A DNA stretch of 64,000 nucleotides, taken from contig NZ_AEUE01000001.1 of the NCBI RefSeq assembly GCF_000186705.1, forward strand, positions 310,001 through 374,000, read 5' to 3'. The position numbers and the translations under genes were made by a program. A model generated the notes under the pieces. The model ran no database searches. It was not told the DNA's origin and saw nothing but the letters and a program-made list of their open reading frames with translations. Shown in pieces: positions 20,004 through 28,809 of this stretch. This stretch comes from Citromicrobium sp. JLT1363. Its GTDB lineage: Bacteria > Pseudomonadota > Alphaproteobacteria > Sphingomonadales > Sphingomonadaceae. The stretch's first letter is position 1; the number at the start of each line of letters is the position of its first letter.

Positions 20004-22184
20004 TCACGCGGCGAGACGGGGATCGACCGGCACGCGCCTGCGGGCATCGCAACGCGCGATCGGAGCAGGCGCGGTCGGCAGCGCGATGGCGGGGCGCCAC
20101 TCGTTGAATTCGCGCACCGTCTGCGCGAGCGTGAAGGGCGGTATGCGCCGGTCCCTGCAGACGGCCTCCTCCAGCCCCGGCCCCCCGATCCCGATCCGCC
20201 GCCGCACCATCCGCATCCGCCGCGGAGCGATCAGCCCGCGCTCCACCAGCAGATCTTCCAGCCTGCGATAGGGGCTGCGCAACTGGCGGCGAATGGCGCG
20301 ATCCGTGCCTTCGATGATCGGGCCGTCCATCAGGCTGACCGCAATCGCCTGCTCGATTGCCATTTCCTGCGCGGTTCCGGCAAAGCGGATCGCGTAGGCA
20401 ATCTCTCCCAGCGGGGCGATCCTGAAGCACGGCCGGGAAACTCCGGCGCGCCGCAGGGCAGCTCTGAGCGCGCGCCATTCGCGCGGGGCGTAGTCTTCGC
20501 CGACGTACACCTGCACGCTGCCATCTTCCGCCCGCTGCGCGAAGGCGGAGAAGCGTTCCGCCTCGTGCCGCGAGAGAAAGACCGAGTTATGGCTGTCCAG
20601 CGGGCCGTCGAGATGCGCGAATTCCAGCCCCAGCTTTTCGCCCAGCGCCTTGGCGATGGTCGCCGGGTCGGCCAGCCGCAGGTCCTGCAGGGCGAGCGAA
20701 AGCCGCCGCCCCGTGCGGCTGGCGTAGGCATGTGCGGCCTTCGCGTCCTCCGGTGTCAGGGCGCCCGAGTGGACGAGGATATCGGTAATCCTGGTCTTGC
20801 CCAGCGTAAGGGCGGAGCCGGGCCGCGAAGGCTTGGCGCCGCCTTTTTCCGGGTCGCAATTCTCAGTCCGCTTCCCGTTGCCCGTGCGCGAGGCGCGCAG
20901 CACGGCGTGGGTGGTCACGAGCGCGGCAACTGCAAGGCTCACGGGCAGTATGGCTGCGGCGACGAGCCCGCGCGTCTTCGCGGTCAGGATGACCCGTTCG
21001 ACCAGAGCCGCCACTGCTAGCGCAGCGTTCGTCGCCAGCAGGGCGAAGACCCACGGTGCCTCGATGAGGGCAGGCATGCTTTCGAACCCGGGAGTCGCCT
21101 GCCCGGCAAGCAGGAGGGCGCCCGCCGCCAATGCCGTAAGTGCCACGAGGCCGAGGGTGGCTGCCACCGGCACGATCCGCCGGTCGCGATAGCTGAAATA
21201 CTGCGCCCAGAGGCCGGCCTGATTGCCGGGCAGCGGCTGCCAGCCGGACAGTGCGCGGGATGAGAGTCGCGCGGCTTTGGCGCCGACCGCTTCGCCATAG
21301 GTACGCGGCGCCAGGGCCTCTGCGGCAATTACCCTCCCTCCCCGGTCGTGCTGCCAGACGAAGGTGGAAAGGTGCCCGCGTTCGTTCAGCCGTCGCACGG
21401 CGTCGAACACCGGGCTTTCGCTGCGCGTGTCGAACATCTCGCCATGATGGCCCAGCGTCCAGAGCGCATCGCGCCGCAGCGCCAGGCCCATAGTGCCGAC
21501 CGGCAGGTGGTGCACAACGCGCGAACGCAGCTGCAGCTCGCGCGCGCGCTGCTCGCCCAGATCGTCGATGCCGCCTCCGAGGATCGTCGGCAGGCTGACG
21601 CGCGGGGCGGTGAGCAGGGGCAGCTGGACCACGCTGGCGAGTTCGCAGTGCCAGTTGACCAGCTTGAGCGTGAGGGGGTGGATCGTGGTTTCGGCGCCCT
21701 GCAGGAAATAGGTCCGAAAGTCGGCGTCATGCGCATGTTCGAACTGCCGCGCGGCGGCGAACATCGCGTTGAGAACACGCCCTTCCGACACAGTATCGCG
21801 CGCCTCCAGCAGGCATAGTTTCACCTTGCTGTCCCGACGCGCTGCACGCTGGACGACGGCGAGGGTCTGTTCGTCATGCGTACGCACGCCGACGAAGATC
21901 ACGTAATTCTCGTAATCGAGCGTTCGCCCGATCCTCGCCAGCATGGCTCCGGCAAGCGGGGCGGGGGCGGTGATCGGGATCAGGATCGCGGCGCAATCCT
22001 CCCTCTTGCGCTCGATCATCTCGATCGTCGGTTCGCTGCGGCGATGGCGCCAGCGCTGGAAATCCGCCGCCAGCTTTATGGCGATGCTCTCACAGCCGAG
22101 CGCGAAGACGATGATCGCCAGGAAAGCGACGACGCGCCCCAGGATCGTCCAGCTGTCCCATAGAAACAGAACCGCGTTTTCCAT
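20004..22184 (-). CDS. NfrB-like membrane glycosyltransferase-related protein with C-terminal MshEN-type modules
   Basis: 726 residues. A first membrane helix (about 10-30) precedes a GT2-like domain (about 60-290), then three or more helices (about 330-440) and a soluble C-terminus (about 475-700) resembling the MshEN/GspE N-terminal modules of NfrB: ITDILVHSGALTPEDAKAA and RLEDLLVERGLIAPRRMR are the two helical repeats. E. coli NfrB is a c-di-GMP-controlled exopolysaccharide synthase. The site where GT2 enzymes carry their Asp-rich DxD motif reads QGAETTIHPL, so catalysis may be impaired or altered. The ATG at 22184 has AAAGG upstream; a TTG at 22205 is also possible. No nfrA-like gene is near. 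Confidence 0.72.
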   Translation of the reverse strand: MENAVLFLWDSWTILGRVVAFLAIIVFALGCESIAIKLAADFQRWRHRRSEPTIEMIERKREDCAAILIPITAPAPLAGAMLARIGRTLDYENYVIFVGVRTHDEQTLAVVQRAARRDSKVKLCLLEARDTVSEGRVLNAMFAAARQFEHAHDADFRTYFLQGAETTIHPLTLKLVNWHCELASVVQLPLLTAPRVSLPTILGGGIDDLGEQRARELQLRSRVVHHLPVGTMGLALRRDALWTLGHHGEMFDTRSESPVFDAVRRLNERGHLSTFVWQHDRGGRVIAAEALAPRTYGEAVGAKAARLSSRALSGWQPLPGNQAGLWAQYFSYRDRRIVPVAATLGLVALTALAAGALLLAGQATPGFESMPALIEAPWVFALLATNAALAVAALVERVILTAKTRGLVAAAILPVSLAVAALVTTHAVLRASRTGNGKRTENCDPEKGGAKPSRPGSALTLGKTRITDILVHSGALTPEDAKAAHAYASRTGRRLSLALQDLRLADPATIAKALGEKLGLEFAHLDGPLDSHNSVFLSRHEAERFSAFAQRAEDGSVQVYVGEDYAPREWRALRAALRRAGVSRPCFRIAPLGEIAYAIRFAGTAQEMAIEQAIAVSLMDGPIIEGTDRAIRRQLRSPYRRLEDLLVERGLIAPRRMRMVRRRIGIGGPGLEEAVCRDRRIPPFTLAQTVREFNEWRPAIALPTAPAPIARCDARRRVPVDPRLAA

Positions 22185-22499
22185 TGTCCGTGTACCTTTT
22201 GCCAATCTTCCTTGGCGGTGGTGCAGGGCGGTTTCTGTCTGCCAGATTAAGGCGTAAATGTGTCAAGGTTCGGTGAGGCGTTGCGCTTCATCGATGAATC
22301 GACGCGGTTCCGGCGAGTCGTTGGCGGAAATAAGGCAAGAAAAGGGCGCGCCCGGAGCGACGCAATTCTTCGAAGTCAAGCGTGCAGTTGTCTTGCGCGG
22401 GCGGCCCAAATCGAATTCTCGGGCGGCGAATCGGCATGATACCCCTTCCCGATTCGCTGTGCGGGACGGGGCCGGTCGGTCCGGCAGACGCGTGGCGTC
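22185..22499. other. Non-coding interval upstream of NfrB-like gene
   Basis: This 315-nt gap between the NfrB-like start and the fghA stop is lower in G+C than its surroundings. It must hold the NfrB-like gene's promoter. A TTGACA lies on the minus strand at 22261-22266, but no -10 box stands at normal spacing. No gene, RNA or terminator with a T run is apparent. Confidence 0.5.
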
Positions 22500-23339
22500 T
22501 CAGGCCTTCAGCCGCTCGGCGTGCCAGGCCACATGGTCGGCCATGAAGCTGGAGATGAAATAGTAGCTGTGATCGTATCCCGCTCGCAGGTTCAGCGTCA
22601 GCGGGATATCCGCCTTGCTGCACGCCGCTTCCAGCAGTTCGGGCTTCAGCTGTTCTTCCAGGAACTGGTCTGCCGTGCCCTGATCCACCAGCAGCCCCGG
22701 GGCGCGGGCGCCATCCTCGATCAGCGCGCATGCGTCGTAGTCGCGCCACGCGGCGCGATCATCGCCGAGATAGCCGGAGAGCGCCTTCTCCCCCCACGGG
22801 CAGTTCAGCGGGCTGGCGATGGGCGCAAAGGCGCTGATGCTGCGGTAGGTGCCCGAATTGCGCAGCCCGATCGTGAGCGCACCGTGCCCGCCCATCGAGT
22901 GCCCGGTGATGCCCTGCCGTGCCATGTCGACCGGGAATTGCCCGGCAATCAGAGCGGGCAGCTCCTCCTCGATATAGCTGCGCATCATGAAGTGCGGGGT
23001 CCACGGCTCTTGCGTCGCATCGACGTAGAAGCCCGCACCCTGGCCCATGTCGTAGCTGTCCTCGTCCGCCACGCCTTCTCCGCGCGGGCTGGTGTCGGGC
23101 GCGACGAAAACGATGCCGTGCTGCGCACAGGCAGCGCGGTACTCGCCCTTTTCGGTGACGTTCGCGTGGGTGCAGGTCAGGCCGGAGAGATACCAGAGCA
23201 CCGGGCAGGGACCGTGCTCCGCCTGTGGCGGCACGAACACCGAAAAGGTCATGTCGGTGCCCGTCGCGCGCGATGCATGGCGATAGACGCCCTGCGTGCC
23301 GCCGAAGGCCTTGTTCTCGGAAAGGGTCTCTGTCGTCAC
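22500..23339 (-). CDS. fghA: S-formylglutathione hydrolase
   Basis: 279 residues, the usual length of the family. It hydrolyses S-formylglutathione to formate and glutathione, the last step of glutathione-dependent formaldehyde oxidation in the cytoplasm. The esterase-D-type features are YLSGLTCTHANVTEK near the N-terminus, the nucleophile motif GHSMGGHGA with Ser148, and a C-terminal AGYDHSYYFI with the catalytic His. The start is a GTG at 23339, the only sensible one, just after the stop of the VOC gene (4 nt gap). It is the third gene of a frmA-VOC-fghA operon. Confidence 0.95.
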   Translation of the reverse strand: MTTETLSENKAFGGTQGVYRHASRATGTDMTFSVFVPPQAEHGPCPVLWYLSGLTCTHANVTEKGEYRAACAQHGIVFVAPDTSPRGEGVADEDSYDMGQGAGFYVDATQEPWTPHFMMRSYIEEELPALIAGQFPVDMARQGITGHSMGGHGALTIGLRNSGTYRSISAFAPIASPLNCPWGEKALSGYLGDDRAAWRDYDACALIEDGARAPGLLVDQGTADQFLEEQLKPELLEAACSKADIPLTLNLRAGYDHSYYFISSFMADHVAWHAERLKA

Positions 23340-23343
23340 GCCG

Positions 23344-23724
23344 TTACCCCGGACGATACATCGCGCAGACCTTGTTGCCGGCCGGATCGCGCAGGTAGGC
23401 GAGGTAGAGCTTCATGCCCGCGCCTTCGCGCATGCCGGGCGGGTCTTCGATCGGCGTGCCGCCATTGGCCGCGCCCGCTTCGTGCCAGGCATCCGCCATT
23501 TCCTCGCTGGAGGCGGCGAAGCCGATGGTGGAGCCATTGCCGCAGCTCGCGGGCTGGCCGTCGATCGGCTTGGTGAGCAGGAAAACCCCGCCATTGTGCA
23601 TGTAAATCACACGCCCCTTGGGATCGACCGAGCCTTCGCGCCCGCCGAGCGCCTTGAAGCAGGCGTCGTAGAACTTCTTCGAAGCGTCGATATCGTCGGC
23701 GCCGAGCATCACGTGGCTGAACAT
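23344..23724 (-). CDS. VOC-superfamily (glyoxalase/bleomycin-resistance-like) protein in formaldehyde operon
   Basis: 126 residues with one vicinal-oxygen-chelate domain: FSHVMLGADDIDASKKFY at the N-terminus, the central KGRVIYMHNGG, and a C-terminal LRDPAGNKVCAMYRP strand. Such domains usually bind a divalent metal and handle small oxygenated substrates. The gene sits between frmA and fghA, separated by 22 and 4 nt, so it is co-expressed with formaldehyde detoxification. It may handle a glutathione adduct or play an accessory role like Gfa, though it is unrelated to Gfa. GGGAGAGA precedes the ATG at 23724. Confidence 0.82.
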   Translation of the reverse strand: MFSHVMLGADDIDASKKFYDACFKALGGREGSVDPKGRVIYMHNGGVFLLTKPIDGQPASCGNGSTIGFAASSEEMADAWHEAGAANGGTPIEDPPGMREGAGMKLYLAYLRDPAGNKVCAMYRPG

Positions 23725-23746
23725 TTTTCTCTCTCCCTATGTGTTC

Positions 23747-24853
<1,107 letters not shown>

Positions 24854-25097
24854 AGGGCGGTCTTGTCCTTGTTTCTGGATCGGCACGCGTTGCCAGAGGA
24901 TACGCGAGTTTCTTTCGCGGACCGCTTTAGCCACCGTGCGGCCGCAGTCAAAGTGCGCGGGCGGCGAACCGAGGCAGGTGGGCGAGAATCGGTGGACAGG
25001 TGGGCCGGGCGCGTGCCCGCTGATCGCGCGGTCTTCTGTCGGAGCCGCTCATCGAGTGGCTTGCGCTTGTTCGCCAGCCTGCCTACTCGCTCCATCC

Positions 25098-25706
25098 GTG
25101 ATCGATCAATCCGCCTTCCGCGATGCGCTCGGCACCTTCGTGACCGGCGTCACCATCGTGACCGCCTATGATGCCGAGGGCGAGCCGACCGGGCTGACCG
25201 CCAACAGCTTCAATTCCGTCTCGCTCGACCCGCCGATGGTCTTGTGGAGCCTCTCGCTCGGCAGCCGCAACCTGCCGGTGTTCCGCACCGCCAGGGCCTG
25301 GGCGGTGCATATCCTGGCGGCCGACCAGCAGGACCTTTCCAACCGCTTCGCCAGCCGGGGCGCGGACAAGTTCGGCGGCCTCGATTGCGGCGACGGGCCC
25401 GAAGGCGCGCCCCGCCTCGAAGGCTGTGCCGCGCGCTTCGGGTGTACGGCGCGTTTCGAATACGAAGGCGGAGACCACGCGATTTTCCTGGGCGAAGTCG
25501 TCGATTTCGAACGCACCCCGGCGGAGCCGCTGATCTATCACGGCGGCCGCTACGGACGCGTGATGCCCGAAGGGGACAACGCCAGCGACGCGCAAAAGGC
25601 GCAACTGGTGGCCGACGGGCTGGTCCTGCACGACGGGGAGAGCTGGCGGCTGAGCAAGGCGGGCCATTCCCAGCTCCGGCTGCTGCGGCAGATCGAGGGC
25701 GGCTGA
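25098..25706 (+). CDS. Flavin reductase-like FMN-binding protein
   Basis: About 202 residues of the flavin-reductase (FMN-binding split barrel) family: FRDALGTFVTGVTIVTA at the N-terminus, the GLTANSFNSVSLDPPMVL block, and a C-terminal GGRYG. These proteins use NAD(P)H to reduce free FMN or FAD for a partner oxygenase, but no oxygenase gene is nearby. The start is uncertain: GTG at 25098 matches the family's usual N-terminus but lacks a clear ribosome site; a GTG at 25056 is in frame. It lies 78 nt ahead of the methionine regulator and could be co-transcribed with it or separate. Confidence 0.82.
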   Translation: MIDQSAFRDALGTFVTGVTIVTAYDAEGEPTGLTANSFNSVSLDPPMVLWSLSLGSRNLPVFRTARAWAVHILAADQQDLSNRFASRGADKFGGLDCGDGPEGAPRLEGCAARFGCTARFEYEGGDHAIFLGEVVDFERTPAEPLIYHGGRYGRVMPEGDNASDAQKAQLVADGLVLHDGESWRLSKAGHSQLRLLRQIEGG

Positions 25707-25764
25707 ACGGGGCCGCAGTCTCGCTTCATCGTCCGTCTGCGCCCACGGGGCCCGCAAGACTTGT

Positions 25765-25786
25765 AGATATAAAAATATCTTTATAT
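25765..25786. promoter_or_regulatory. Inverted-repeat operator over the start codon of the ArsR-methyltransferase gene
   Basis: An A/T-rich island in G+C-rich sequence. ATATAAA-N6-TTTATAT (25767-25786) is a perfect 7-bp inverted repeat, and within it AGATAT-AAAA-ATATCT (25765-25780) is a second one. The right arm runs into the ATG at 25785. ArsR-family dimers bind such A/T-rich palindromes, so the regulator probably represses itself and metF-metH. A similar role is described for SahR/SamR-type regulators; the site assignment here is inference. Confidence 0.7.
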
Positions 25787-26786
25787 GTCCCGGTTCATGC
25801 GGACCGAAGCCATCCTTCGCGCGCTCGGCGACAACACACGGCTGCGGATCATGCGTCTGCTGGGCACCATGGAGCTCGCCGTGGGCGAGCTTTCGCAGGT
25901 GCTGCAGCAAAGCCAGCCGCGCGTTTCGCGCCATGCGTCTATCCTGTGCGATGCCGGGCTGGCGCTGCGCCGGCGGGAGGGCAGCTGGATCTATCTGCGC
26001 GCCGCGCCTTCGGGGGCCGGCGCCTCTCCGCTGACGGGGGCGGTCGCCCGGTTCCTTGCCATCGCCGAGCAGGAAGACGCCGAGTTCGCGGAACAGTGCG
26101 AAGAGGACCGGCGCCAGCTTTCGGCGATTCGCACCGCGCGCGAAGACAAGGCCGCAGACTGGTTCGAGAGCCATGCGGGCGAATGGGACGACCTGCGCCG
26201 CCGCCACAGCCCCGACGAGCAGGTGGAGGCCGCGCTCGGAAGCGCTCTCGACCACGAGCCGCTGGGCGAAATGCTCGATATCGGAACCGGTACGGGCCGG
26301 ATGGCCGAACTGTTCGGGGCCGATGCCGAACGTGTCGTCGCGCTCGACAAGAGCCTCGAAATGCTCCGGGTTGCGCGGGCCAAGCTGCAGAACCTGCCGG
26401 CCGACCGCATCGAACTGGTCCAGGGCGATTTCCACGCCCTGCCGTTCGACGCCGGTTCCTTCGACACCGTGCTGTTCCACCAGGTGCTGCACTACGCGGT
26501 CGATCTGCTGGTGCCCCTGCGCGAAGCGGCGCGCGTGCTGCGCCCGGGTGGGCGCCTGGCGATCGTCGATTTCGCCGCGCACGGGCACGAGGAGCTGCGC
26601 GAGCGCTATCAGCATGCGCGGCTGGGCTTCGAGGACGACCACATTGCCAGTGCGCTGGAACAGATCGGTTTCATGCCCGAGCCTCCGCGCGCGCTCGAGG
26701 GCGAAACCCTTACCGTAAAAATCTGGGTGGCACGGCGCGTCGATGCGCTCGGCACCCGCGACACCAAGCGAAAGGCGGCACGATGA
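25785..26786 (+). CDS. ArsR-family regulator fused to a SAM-dependent methyltransferase domain (SahR/SamR-like)
   Basis: 333 residues. The N-terminal 90 form an ArsR-type winged helix (ILRALGDNTRLRIMRLL, VGELSQVLQQSQPRVSRHASIL); residues about 150-260 form a class I methyltransferase domain with motif I DIGTGTGRMAELF, VVALDKS, QGDFHALPF and RVLRPGGRLAIVDF. No metal-binding Cys motif of classic ArsR proteins is seen. The fusion lets the repressor read SAM or S-adenosylhomocysteine. It overlaps metF by 4 nt and carries an operator over its own start, so it most likely controls this methionine operon. Whether the methyltransferase is active or only a sensor is unknown. Confidence 0.88.
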   Translation: MSRFMRTEAILRALGDNTRLRIMRLLGTMELAVGELSQVLQQSQPRVSRHASILCDAGLALRRREGSWIYLRAAPSGAGASPLTGAVARFLAIAEQEDAEFAEQCEEDRRQLSAIRTAREDKAADWFESHAGEWDDLRRRHSPDEQVEAALGSALDHEPLGEMLDIGTGTGRMAELFGADAERVVALDKSLEMLRVARAKLQNLPADRIELVQGDFHALPFDAGSFDTVLFHQVLHYAVDLLVPLREAARVLRPGGRLAIVDFAAHGHEELRERYQHARLGFEDDHIASALEQIGFMPEPPRALEGETLTVKIWVARRVDALGTRDTKRKAAR

Positions 26787-27742
26787 CGGCCCAACCCACT
26801 CCCGCGCTCGATCCCGCTCGTGAAGAGACCCGCGCCAAGGACGATCCGCTGTTCAGCGGCCTGCCGGGCGATATCGACGCCAGTTTCGAATTCTTCCCGC
26901 CCAAGAACGAGAAGATGGAGGAATCGCTGTGGAACGCGGTGCAGGAATTGAAGCCGCTCGATCCCCATTTCGTCTCGGTCACCTATGGCGCGGGCGGCTC
27001 CACGCGCGAGCGCACGCACAAGACGGTGGAGCGGATCATCGCCGAGGCGGGTCTGCCCGCCGCCGCGCACCTCACCTGCGTCAACGCCTCGAAGAAGGAA
27101 ACGCAGCGCATTGCCGAAAAGTACTGGGAAGCGGGCGTGCGCCACATCGTCGCGCTGCGGGGCGACATGCCGCAGGAAGACGGCACCCTCGGCCCGTTCG
27201 AGCCGCATCCGGAGGGTTATAACAGCGCCGAAGAGCTGGTTCACGGGCTGAAGGAAGTGGCCGATTTCGAAATCTCGGTCAGCGCCTATCCGGAGATGCA
27301 CCCCGATGCGCAGGACCAGCAGACGGAGATCGACTATCTGAAGCGCAAGATCGATGCAGGCGCCAGCCGCGCGATCACCCAGTTCTTCTTCTCGCCCAAC
27401 ACCTTCTTCGATTACCTCGAAAAGACCGACAAGGCGGGGATCGACGTGCCGATCGTGCCGGGCATCCTGCCGATCACCAACGTCGCCAAGGCGCGCCTTT
27501 TCGCCGGGCAGAACGGGGCCGAGTTCCCGGACTGGATGGATGACCTGTTCGAAGGGCTGGACGACCGGCCTTCCGCGCGCAAGCTCGTCGCCGCGACAGT
27601 GGCGGGCGAGATGTGCCGCCGCCTCTACGCCGGCGGCATCCGCCACTACCACTTCTACACGCTCAACCGCGCCGATCTGGCCTATTCCATTTGCCACCTG
27701 CTGGGGATGCGGCCGAAGGGCGGCCAGGAGACCGGCCAATGA
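26783..27742 (+). CDS. metF: 5,10-methylenetetrahydrofolate reductase
   Basis: 319 residues, an FAD-dependent TIM-barrel enzyme that makes 5-methyl-THF for methionine synthase. Recognisable parts are SFEFFPPKNEKMEESLW at the N-terminus, the VSVTYGAGGSTRERTH block, HLTCVNASKKE, VALRGDMPQ and a GASRAITQFFF strand. The start at 26783 overlaps the regulator stop by 4 nt, and the stop overlaps the metH homocysteine-domain gene by 4 nt. The operon order regulator-metF-metH fits its function in one-carbon flow to methionine. Confidence 0.95.
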   Translation: MTAQPTPALDPAREETRAKDDPLFSGLPGDIDASFEFFPPKNEKMEESLWNAVQELKPLDPHFVSVTYGAGGSTRERTHKTVERIIAEAGLPAAAHLTCVNASKKETQRIAEKYWEAGVRHIVALRGDMPQEDGTLGPFEPHPEGYNSAEELVHGLKEVADFEISVSAYPEMHPDAQDQQTEIDYLKRKIDAGASRAITQFFFSPNTFFDYLEKTDKAGIDVPIVPGILPITNVAKARLFAGQNGAEFPDWMDDLFEGLDDRPSARKLVAATVAGEMCRRLYAGGIRHYHFYTLNRADLAYSICHLLGMRPKGGQETGQ

Positions 27743-28809
27743 CCGACGCTAGCACCAGGGGCGAGGGCGCCCGCGAAAGACTGATGGCCGAAGCGGCCAA
27801 GCGCATCCTGATCTCCGACGGCGCCTTCGGCACGCAGATCCAGAACCGCAAGCTGGAAGAAAAGGACTACGCGGGCGATCTGGGCCTGACGGCGGACCAG
27901 AAGGGCAATAACGACATTCTGGCGCTGACCCGGCCTGACGTGATCGAGGACATTACCCGCGCCTATTTCGACGCCGGTTCGGATATCGTCGCCACCAACA
28001 CCTTCTCCGCCAACCGCATCAGCCAGGCGGATTACAACGCGGAAGACAAGGTAGAGGCGATCAATGTCGAATCCGCGCGCATCGCGTGCGAACTGGCGCA
28101 GGAATATGCCGGGAAGGACGGGCGCCCGCGCTTCGTTGCCGGGGCCATCGGTCCGACCAACAAGACGCTCTCGCTCAGCCCGGATGTGGAAGACCCGGGC
28201 TACCGCGAGATCACCTTCGATCATCTGGTGGACGTCTACCACGAACAGGCCGCCGCGCTGGTCAAGGGCGGGGCGGACTTCATCCTGATCGAGACCGTGT
28301 TCGATACGCTCAACGCCAAGGCCGGCATCTTCGCGGTGAAGAAGCTGGAGCGCGAGGTCGGCCATGAGGTGCCGATCATGATGTCCATGACGCTGACCGA
28401 TCTTTCGGGCCGCAATCTTTCGGGCCACACGGTGGAGGCGTTCTGGCATTCGGTGCGCCACGCCAAGCCCGTCACCATCGGGCTCAATTGCAGCTTCGGT
28501 GCGGAGCAGTTGCGCCCGCATGTGCAGCTTCTGGCCAAGCTCGCCGATACGCTGGTGATGGTCTATCCCAACGCGGGCCTGCCCAACGAGCTGGGCGAAT
28601 ACGACGAGGCGCCCGAAACGACGGCGGAACTCGTTTCCAAATGGGCGACCAACGGCAACGTGAACATTCTTGGCGGATGCTGCGGCTCCACCCCCGAACA
28701 TATCGCCGCGATGGCCAGGGCCGTCGATGGTCTTGCCCCGCGCACTCTGGCCGAAGCGAAGCCCGCCATGCGGCTGGCCGGCCTCGAACCCTTTGAGATT
28801 GCAGCCTGA
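27739..28809 (+). CDS. Methionine synthase, homocysteine-binding subunit (MetH N-terminal part)
   Basis: 356 residues, only the homocysteine S-methyltransferase barrel of MetH. The zinc site is visible: Cys251 in GLNCSFG and Cys314-Cys315 in GGCCGS, with the spacing of the family. It opens with [13 protein letters not shown], also typical. In E. coli this domain is the first quarter of a single polypeptide; here it ends with its own stop, 1 nt overlapping the next gene. It binds zinc-activated homocysteine and accepts methyl from cobalamin on the partner chain. Confidence 0.93.
   Translation: MTDASTRGEGARERLMAEAAKRILISDGAFGTQIQNRKLEEKDYAGDLGLTADQKGNNDILALTRPDVIEDITRAYFDAGSDIVATNTFSANRISQADYNAEDKVEAINVESARIACELAQEYAGKDGRPRFVAGAIGPTNKTLSLSPDVEDPGYREITFDHLVDVYHEQAAALVKGGADFILIETVFDTLNAKAGIFAVKKLEREVGHEVPIMMSMTLTDLSGRNLSGHTVEAFWHSVRHAKPVTIGLNCSFGAEQLRPHVQLLAKLADTLVMVYPNAGLPNELGEYDEAPETTAELVSKWATNGNVNILGGCCGSTPEHIAAMARAVDGLAPRTLAEAKPAMRLAGLEPFEIAA

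Noticed and set aside
22261-22266. TTGACA as a -35 box for the NfrB-like gene
   Set aside because: No -10-like hexamer at 16-18 nt; kept only as a remark.
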